DNA of 64,000 nucleotides. Origin: Auricularia sp. M13. Its lineage: Eukaryota; Basidiomycota; Agaricomycetes; Auriculariales; Auriculariaceae. A model generated the notes under the pieces. It made no database searches and was not told the DNA's origin. It saw only the letters and a program-made list of their open reading frames with translations. Made by a program: the position numbers and the translations under genes. The stretch is from NCBI GenBank assembly GCA_037042915.1, contig CM073198.1, positions 2,604,001 to 2,668,000 on the forward strand, read 5' to 3'. Of the stretch, positions 57,299 to 64,000 are shown one piece after another (the stretch's first letter is position 1; every line of letters begins with the position of its first letter).

Positions 57299-58507
57299 AG
57301 CGAGAACGAAGGCGACGAAGCCGCGCGCGGCGCTTCGCTGGCAAAGTGCGGAATCGCTCCGGCGGAGCCCAACAGATCGCTTGGCATGCGATTATCGCAC
57401 GAAGCGGGCGCTTAAAATCTAATCTACAACAAAGTGAAGGTAAAATCCAATGGTCAAGACGAGAGAATGCAGTTTCTACATGGATATAAGGATACTGGAC
57501 TGAAAGACGGCTGTGCATCCTCGTTCTCACGCTGTCACGCACTGACGGCGATGCGTATCTGAGATAGTATCTGAGGGAAATATTTCGTGATCAGATCCGA
57601 GCTGCCAGAAAGCAGGAAGAGGGCCAAAATGGCGTCTGACTTGAGGAGTGCATCCTCTGGCAATCGAGGCTCTCTCTGGCCCCTCCATTGAGGATGCAGT
57701 ATGAGCTAAAAACGCACACCGACTGAGCGGCTTCCAGGTGGCTTGACGAGATTGGTGGCAGGTTAAGGGTGGAACGCTTGTAGCCTTCGCTGAATGACCG
57801 ACCCCCAAACAGGGCGAATGGCTGACCACGGGATGAGTGTTACAGATTGGCGGCGGCGGCGGCGTGACGCTGAGACGATCCGGGCACGACCTGAAGTTCA
57901 GCACAGAGAGTGCTCAATCGAGGGCTGAACCCTCTGCTGCAGTTCTCATCATGCCGTAAGACTTCACGGGACCCAAAAACGTGAGTGTCGGAAGTGCAAC
58001 TTGACAGTGCCGCCGAAAGTGGGGGCGAAGCAGTCCTCCGTCGGCCGCTTCGACTGTTGACGATGCGGGGTACCGGCGTACTGAAAAGACCAAGAGAGAA
58101 AGCACGGTGATGAGAGATCGTTTACGTTTGCCGTCAGAAACGCGGGCTGCGTGCAGCAGCAGTGGGACTCGTGACCATCTTGTTGAGACGTAAAGCGAGG
58201 CTAGCGGCCTCGGGTACGCCGCGTCGAACGATCCGAGAGGACTGTTGAGTCTACAAGTAGCAAATAGTAAAGTGTATGCGAATATGGCAGAAAGGACAAG
58301 AGGACGCGAGCAACCCATAGAAGACCAGGGAAGGCAGAAATTACGGCTGGCAGGAGGTGTATACCTGGCAGCAAGGGGCGAAACAGCCGACGACAAGTAG
58401 ACCTTGGGTGATAGCAGCAGCAAAAAAGCGTACGAGAGCGAAGACCGGGAGAAACGAAGGAGGGGAGGGGGAGGATGCGAGCAAGCCCAGCTCGCTCGCC
58501 TCCGCTT
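57299..58507. other. Intergenic, no supported gene
   Basis: About 1.2 kb between the mannanase 5' end and the RHEB 3' end, both on the minus strand. A 169-codon minus-strand frame (57914-58423) has no recognisable domain and no intron structure; I do not call it. The mannanase promoter lies here. Confidence 0.5.
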
Positions 58508-59356
58508 TCACATGAGTATGCAGCGATTGGCCGGCGGCTGTGGCACGCCGCGCCGTCTGTACTTCTTCTCGATCTCGGCCAGACAGAGCTCGAAGACCTT
58601 CTCTGCGGGGCGTCGTCAGAGTGCTCCGGGCTCAGAGTGACGGAAGGGGGGGGACGTGGGGCTCACCGACGTTGAGATTGTCGCGGGCGCTCGTCTCAAT
58701 GCAGGCACAGCCGAGTTTCGCCGCGAGAGCCTGCGCCTGCGCCGTGCTGACTTCTCGGCTGCCGGTGGGGTATATCCCGTGAGCACATACGTACGGCGGG
58801 CCGCGCTGGCAGCCGCAGCCGGATAAACCGGGCAGCGCGTCGCGCGTTCGCGCTGAGCACTCACCGAGGGAGGTCCGCCTTTTGGCCGACGAGCACTGCG
58901 GGCACGGACTGCAGGCCGCAGAAGTCGATGATCTTGTCGTACACGATCTTGACCATGTCGAACGACGCGCGCGACGCGACCGAGTACACGAGCACGTAGC
59001 CGTGGATGCCTATCGCGTGCTTGGCGTTGAGTATCGAGAACTCGTCCTGGGCGGGGGGTGTCAGCGTGAGCGGCGGCGGCGGCGGCGGGACGCGGGGGCG
59101 CGCACCTGGCCGGCCGTGTCGATGATATCACACTCATAGTCGAGCCCGTCGTACGCGATGCTCTTGGTGTGCGTGTTCTCGATCGTCGGATAGTAGGCCT
59201 CGACGAAATGCGACTCGATGTACTGCACCACCAGGGAGCTCTTCCCTGCCCGCGCCGTCAGCGACGCTGCGCAGGCGGCTGAATGATCGGGGACGCACCG
59301 ACCGCTCGCGAGCCGAGCACGGCGATCCGACGCTTTTTGAAGATGTCGTTGGGCAT
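58508..59356 (-). CDS. RHB1: RHEB-type small GTPase
   Basis: Ras-like GTPase that activates TORC1. The start MPNDIFKKRRIAVLG leads to the P-loop GSRAVGKSSLVVQYIES (split by an intron between V and GKSS), with Arg at the Ras Gly12 position as in RHEB. The effector loop is YYPTIENTHTKSI, then DIIDTAGQ joined to DEFSILNAKHAIGIHGYVLV. The G5 is ETSARDNLNVG and the C-terminus NRCILM, a CAAX box. The G4 box reads VGQKADL (codons 58873-58884), with Gln in place of the usual Asn of NKxD. Four introns; the second contains a CCG/GCC run (59069-59090). Length is normal for the family. It most likely binds GTP but may have altered affinity. Confidence 0.92.
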
Positions 59357-59974
59357 GGCGGCCAGGGCCTGAGAGCGCAGGGAGAGAGCGAGACTGGCAC
59401 AAATCTCGGGCGAGCGACGATAGCCTCACGACCTATCGCGGCATCAAACGCAAACCCACAGCCAGCGCTGCCTGAAAAATCATCAGCTGTGTGTCCGCTT
59501 TTGGCTCCTTGGGCAGACCTGCCTCTCGCCCCGTCATAGCCCTAAGCCGCTCTCCTATGCTCCTGGCCGATATCATTTGTTCTATGTTCACGCCGATGCT
59601 CTCTCACGACCGAATGCTCGGACAGCGTGGGCACGCGGCTGTGCTTCAGGATACTAGTCTTATATGACATAAGTGGCTCAAACAAAGTCAGTCTCGTACA
59701 GCAGGTATCCCAGGCGGGACTAGGTTGCTGCAATGTGTTATCGACAGGCTGAGGCAGTGGCGATTCTAGCCGCATATATGCTCGCAGGGTCATCGCCTAT
59801 TTTCCCAATGTAGGTGATCGACAAAGTAGCACCTAGTCCGCAACCTATCAGCGTGCTTGAATTTGAATGGCTACCCAGCACATGCGACCAACTTCACGCG
59901 GAGTAGGTTGCGCGGTCAGTTCTGCACATTGGAAGGCTGGCCTTGCATCTAGGTCGGCGATTCAACGTGGCAAG
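59357..59974. other. Intergenic upstream of RHEB
   Basis: 618 bp with no supported gene; includes the RHEB promoter region. No TATA box assigned. Confidence 0.4.
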
Positions 59975-60643
59975 AATGGATGCCTTCCCGTACGGTATTC
60001 CGCTAAATCTACGTGCCCTAAACCGACGGAAGAAGTCCGCAAGCAAGGACATCACGCTTCTTTGATCCAAGTCGACGTGCGTAAATCTCTGGCCAGAGGC
60101 AAGTCTGCGTAGGGGGGGTACCCCCCTCACGCAGATTTAACGTGCGCCCGCAAACCTGGATTGATGCGAACCGCGCTGATTACGGTCGTAACACCCGACA
60201 ACGTCTCGATGGCAAGTCAAATGTCCCAGCCATGGAGAATAACTCGAAGTCCGAGAGCACTTTTTTGTGCACTTGGACAAGGCCTGAGAATGCTGGTGGA
60301 AGTTCTGCGTCATTCTCTTGCACATTTCTCACTCTAAGTAAACAATCAGTCTCTTAAAGCCATCCTGGTATGCTGAGAGGTCATCTGCTGGTGTTCTGTG
60401 CTCTTGCGGTAGTGTCTGGATTGGGCAGGGTTGGACATGAAGCTCCATGCGCATGCAGGCCGTTGGACATGGCACGGATATAACGGGGAAGTGAGAGTTT
60501 GAAGCAGCCTTGCCGATCTGCGGTGTCCGTTGATGCAAGTGCGTTGCGGGTTGGCGGACCCTTCGCTATTTCTCGGATGTATCCATTTGATGAAATTTGG
60601 AGCGCACAGATTTAGCGGAATAGCGTACGGGAAGGCATCCAAT
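59975..60643. mobile_element. MITE-like element with 33-nt terminal inverted repeats
   Basis: The arm at 59978-60010 (GGATGCCTTCCCGTACGGTA and 13 more) is the reverse complement of 60608-60640 with one mismatch in 33. The arms are flanked on both sides by the triplet AAT (59975-59977 and 60641-60643), as expected for a 3-bp target duplication. No transposase-like frame lies inside. The interior carries a near-loopless hairpin (60104-60135). The layout fits a non-autonomous DNA transposon such as PIF/Harbinger-derived MITEs, which make 3-bp duplications, though they usually prefer TWA. The family is not assigned. Confidence 0.7.
60104..60135. repeat. G/C-rich near-palindromic hairpin inside the element
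   Basis: TCTGCGT (60104-60110) pairs with ACGCAGA (60129-60135). Between them a G run (60112-60118) faces a C run (60121-60126) across a central GGTACC. The stem would be about 14 bp with little or no loop. The outer flanks carry TAAATCT (60082-60088) and AGATTTA (60133-60139), the same heptamer that ends the inner edge of the terminal arms. Confidence 0.85.
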
Positions 60644-60892
60644 AGGACGACCCGGCATTCCCGAAGGTTCAGCAACCGAGAGGTCGCGATATCGCGAGAC
60701 AAACTAGCTGCACAACGAAGGTGCTTGCTCGTGTATGCGGATGTTATTGTGCCGCAAGAAACCCAGATCCCTGATGATTATGAGCAAGGTTCGAGCTGGC
60801 AGAGTTAGTACAGAAGAGCGTATGCAGAGAAGATGTCGAAGCGAAGTTTTGTGTGCACAAGATGGGGATAGTACAGCGGCGTGACGCAAGAG

Positions 60893-61528
60893 TCAGTCGG
60901 CGTAGTCGTGGGGGACGATGAGCAGGCCCTCGATGCGCTTGAACTTGGGCGGCGCGGTCCGGCGTCCGCGCTCGAGCGCGTCGAGCTCCATTTCGGCCTC
61001 GGCTTTGAGGCCGAGCGCGCTGATGCGCCGATAGAATGCGGCGGGGTCGCGGTTGACGGATTGCAGCTCGATAAGCTCTGCGTCGACGAGCTGGCTGAGG
61101 ACGCGCACGATCCACTGGGCGCAGCTCCAGCGGCCGTACTGCTGGTGGCTGCTGAGCAGGGCGGTGGCGCCCTGCTCTGCGGGCTGCTCGAGCAGGAAGC
61201 CCTGGAGCTCTGAGCGCGGTGCGGCGATGGGCGGCAGCTGGACGAGACACAGCGGCTGGATGGCGGCGGGGTCGTCGGGCGCGGGCAGCGTCGAGGCGCG
61301 CTTCGTCCAGCCGCCGGGGTAGGGCTGGACGGCGATGCGGTAGAGCGCTGTGGTGCTGGGCGTGAGGTCGTTGGGCGATACGGGGTTGGCGAGGGCCCAG
61401 TCGTAGGTGCCCGGCTGGGCGCGCGGGAAGAGCGCGATGAAGAGATGGGACGCTGCGTGACGGGCTCAGCACTGGCTGCGGACGACGGGAAGGGCAATGG
61501 GCACCGTACGTTGGTCGTTGAGTGGCAT
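60893..61528 (-). CDS. Uncharacterised protein, 2 exons
   Basis: MPLNDQ is joined across an intron (acceptor cacgcag) to PSHLFIALFPRAQPGTYDWA, a start seen in small basidiomycete proteins of unknown role. Further along are LTPSTTALYRIAVQPYPG, LQGFLLEQPAEQGATALLS, WSCAQWIVRVLSQLVDAEL, and AAFYRRISALGLKAEAEMEL, with the stop at 60893. There is no signal peptide, membrane helix or catalytic motif. The WSCAQWxxRVL block followed by a helix is the best-preserved feature of this kind of protein as I remember it, but I cannot name the family. Clean splicing and codon structure support a real gene. Confidence 0.68.
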
Positions 61529-62619
61529 GCTGGGACGGGCAGAGGGGTGGGCGGGACGCTAGCAGGCGTGCATGGTGCCCCGTGCGGGCTGGCAGAACGA
61601 GTGCAATCGATGGTCGGACGGACGGGCGGCGATCCGACGGGGCTCTCAGGTCTCGCTGTCACTCTCGCCCGACGTGGACACTGGACGGGGCCCAGCCGAG
61701 ATACTCAGCTTCTTTGCTCACACGGCCCCAGCGCACAGACGACAGAGACCTGAAGCGGCGCTGAGAAGCTGCGGCGCCTGTCCGGGAACCTGGCACGCAC
61801 CACAACTTGCGATCGGTCTTGGAAATTCGCGATGGACACGATGCTTGCTGGCTGTTTCAGGAAGTTTTGAGGCACACTGTCTCGTATTGCATTTGCTATG
61901 TGGGGCAGAGAAGACAACTACGAAGTTACAGCAGGCCGGGTTGCCATGCAAGGCTCAACAGACAAGTCGCATTCCGACACGTACCTGATAGCCTGGAGAG
62001 TGTAGCGGGGAGGGCAGAGGAAAGGAGAGGGTCGAGACCGCTCCGGTCGTCTTCGGTGAGCTAACACTGGACAGGAGCAGAGGCCGAGAGCTCTAACGGC
62101 AGCTGGGCGACTCGGGACGTCAGCGGAACGAAATGACGCCTACAGCTAGCTGGGTGCCAGGGGAACGAGATGCTTTGGGAAAAGACAGCTTGGGAAAAGA
62201 CAGCGAATAAGTAACGCAGCGTCAGGTGAAAGTCAATGGCGTGCAATGGGTAATAGGAAGAGAGGGCGTAGGGTGGCAGTGGGACCGGCAGGGCAACAGG
62301 TCATATAATGCCGCAGAAGCGCGACGGCCTGATGCGATGCTGGTTTCTTGCCCGCGCCTGGCGGACGGATGGCCCACTGGCACCATTCTCCTGCCTGCCG
62401 CGCCCTCGCTGTCCGCCTGGATAATGGCTCAGGGCCTGCCCAAGGGGGGCCGGGGCGCTGCTGGGCGTTAGTCTGGCGGACATGGAGGACGCAGACGCTG
62501 GGGGTTCAAGCATTGGTCAGCTGTGGGCGGGCGTGTGTGAGTGTGGGGAGGAGGAAGACAGCTTGTAGCGGAGAACCAACTGCACCCTGACCTGGACGGC
62601 GAGCACGAGCAAAGTCGCT
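61529..62619. promoter_or_regulatory. Divergent intergenic region upstream of SET1
   Basis: About 1.1 kb between the uncharacterised gene (minus) and SET1 (plus). A tandem GCTTGGGAAAAGACAGC-like duplication is visible: tgggaaaagacagc occurs at 62176-62189 and again at 62191-62204. Otherwise nothing gene-like. Confidence 0.5.
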
Positions 62620-64000
62620 ATGTCTGGGCGAGCGCCGCCGCGAGGCCCACGCGCGCTCTCCTCGTCCATACTCCCGCCCGCGCCGTCCGTGCCCGCGCCC
62701 AGCCAGCCAGAGCCGCCTGCCGAGCCCCCGCCGCCGCTGCCCGCGTCGTTGCCGCCAACAACGCCAGCGGCGGCCTCGGCGCGCGCGCCTGTGCACATGA
62801 ACGGCTTCGGCCACGCGTCTGGCGCGAACGGCCACGGCGCGCTGCTCAACCCGAGGCAGCAGCCGGTGTCGTTCAAGTTGAACGGCGCGAAGCAGCCACC
62901 CGGCCAGCCGACAGCGACCTCCTTCATCCCGCCCAAGGTCCAATCAAAGCTGCTCAACACCGCCCACCGTCCGCCGTCGCCGCCCGGCCCGGCTCCTCCG
63001 CCCCCGCCCCCGCCATCGCTGCCGCCGCAACCTCCGCCGCCGCCGCCGCCGTCAACAGCGCCGCCCCCGCCCGCACAACCACCTCCTCCGCTGCCGCCCG
63101 GCCCGCCGCCCCCGCCCCCACCGTCTGAGCCGGCGCCCGTGCTACCACCGCCGCCTCCCATTTTCAGCATGAAACTCAAATCAGCGATTCCCGCAGCGCC
63201 GTTGCCTCCGTCGGCGGCGACCTTCCTTTCTCCGCAGCGCCAACCGCCTCCGCCGTCTGCAGCACCGCCTCCTCTTCCTCGTCCGCCGCCGCCGACAGCG
63301 TCAACGTCCATGCGACACGCTCTTCCGCCCCGTCCGCCGTCGCCGCGGCCGCAAAGTCCGCCGTCACGCAAACGCCCTCGCACTCCTCCCCGGCAGCGCT
63401 ACCCAAGCCCGCCTAGACAGTCGCCACCGCGGCCTCAGGAGATCACGCCGCAGACGTCTCCCGTGCAACCTACTCGCGAAGTCAAGAGGGACCTCACCCC
63501 GCCGCCAGAGCCTCGCCCGCCAACGCCAAAGGACATCGAGTACCCGCCGTGGCCAGGACCCGACCCGCACGACTTCAAGGTCATGCACGATCCCTTTATC
63601 GACAAGCAGGACATCAGCTTCAGAGGCAAGGAGCTCATCATCCGCTATGGTGGACAGCCTTTGAAGCCCACGGATCCACCTATCGTCGTCCAGGATCCTC
63701 GCATCGGTGCCGGTGGCGTGCGCAAACTGCCGCGCAAAGTCCGTCAGGATCTACACGTGATCGAATACGAGGTGAGTGCTTCTCTCCACCGCTGTCCCCT
63801 AGCGCGAATCGCGCTCCCGGCATGCTTATTCTGACTCTGACGTGCGCTCTCCTCGGTGCAGCACGACGAGAATTCAACGGGCCCGCCGCCGCCCACGGCC
63901 ATTGTCGTCCAGGGTCTCTCCCCGCTCACCCCGCACGCGCATGTTCGCCGACATTTTTCGCGCTATGGCACCATCGTCTCGTTCGAGCCTCAGGTGGACC
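62620..64000 (+). CDS. SET1: SET1 histone H3-K4 methyltransferase, N-terminal part (runs off the window)
   Basis: Catalytic subunit of COMPASS, by its N-terminal features only. MSGRAPPRGPRALSSS is followed by about 270 residues of extreme proline richness (for example GPAPPPPPPPSLPPQPPP), with Arg/Ser/Pro blocks (SRKRPRTPPRQRYPSPPRQ). A conserved block then begins: IEYPPWPGPDPHDFKVMHDP, GKELIIRYGGQPLKP, DPPIVVQDPR, and KLPRKVRQDLHVIEYE. After an intron (63772-63861) comes ENSTGPPPPTAIVVQGLSPL, THHAH-like TPHAHVRRHFSRYGTIVSFE, an RRM-like fold as in fungal SET1. The SET domain lies outside. Identity is by the order proline-rich, DPHDFKV block, RRM; confidence is moderate-high. Confidence 0.82.

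Noticed and set aside
57914-58423. 169-codon minus-strand frame between mannanase and RHEB
   Set aside because: No domain, no intron structure, composition like the flanks; it would lie in the mannanase promoter.
1-64000. CRISPR arrays, tRNA or rRNA genes, bacterial operon signals
   Set aside because: None seen; the sequence is fungal nuclear DNA with introns throughout. No tRNA-like B box was found outside coding exons on visual scan, which is not a full search.

Overview
This window is nuclear DNA from a filamentous basidiomycete, most likely an Agaricomycete. The evidence is dense gene packing, short introns (mostly about 48-60 nt, GT-AG, several per gene), GC-rich coding sequence, and gene content typical of that class: a copper-fist regulator, a membrane-anchored GH5 glucanase, a GH5 mannanase, a fungal P450, DUF6699-type proteins and a SET1 with a very proline-rich N-terminus. 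Almost every long reading frame here is one exon of a multi-exon gene. I joined exons by hand using splice consensus plus continuity with the known family, so exon edges are inferences unless a family motif spans the junction.

Layout. 0-9.6 kb is housekeeping: the end of a Hikeshi/OPI10 gene, mitochondrial HMG-CoA lyase and the DUG1-type Cys-Gly dipeptidase fired from a 74-bp divergent promoter, a small SUZ-domain protein, alanine aminotransferase, and the U3 snoRNP protein RRP9. 9.6-14.1 kb holds a cysteine-rich copper-fist transcription factor and a zuotin-type ribosome-associated J protein. 14.8-24.7 kb holds a type II membrane GH5 glucanase, the complex II assembly factor SDHAF3, a WRN-like exonuclease, an uncharacterised protein, tRNA-dihydrouridine synthase DUS3 and a dead GH31 glucosidase. 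25-33 kb holds mitochondrial [2Fe-2S] ferredoxin (YAH1), a PQ-loop membrane protein and two tandem secreted amidases. 33-47 kb holds a mitochondrial-type J protein, AP-1 mu (APM1), a very large sacsin/HSP90-like ATPase protein ending in a zinc-peptidase-like motif, a P450 and ETF-ubiquinone oxidoreductase. 47-64 kb is more accessory: a DUF1308 protein, two DUF6699-type genes flanking a P450 relic, a single-pass membrane protein, a secreted mannanase, a RHEB GTPase with an altered G4 box, a 669-bp MITE-like element, one uncharacterised protein and the start of SET1.

The genes do not form a single pathway cluster. A mitochondrial theme recurs (HMG-CoA lyase, ALT, SDHAF3, ferredoxin, ETF-QO, probably the small J protein), and secreted or surface enzymes form a second group (GH5 glucanase, amidases, mannanase). 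The features I would look at first are: the sacsin-like ATPase with C-terminal HEIAH motif; three independent GC-AG introns; an 11-nt micro-exon and two inferred 3-nt exons; the loss-of-function GH31 and P450 copies; the perfect 16-bp hairpin beside the P450 relic; and the inverted-repeat element at 59975-60643 with a near-loopless G/C hairpin inside.
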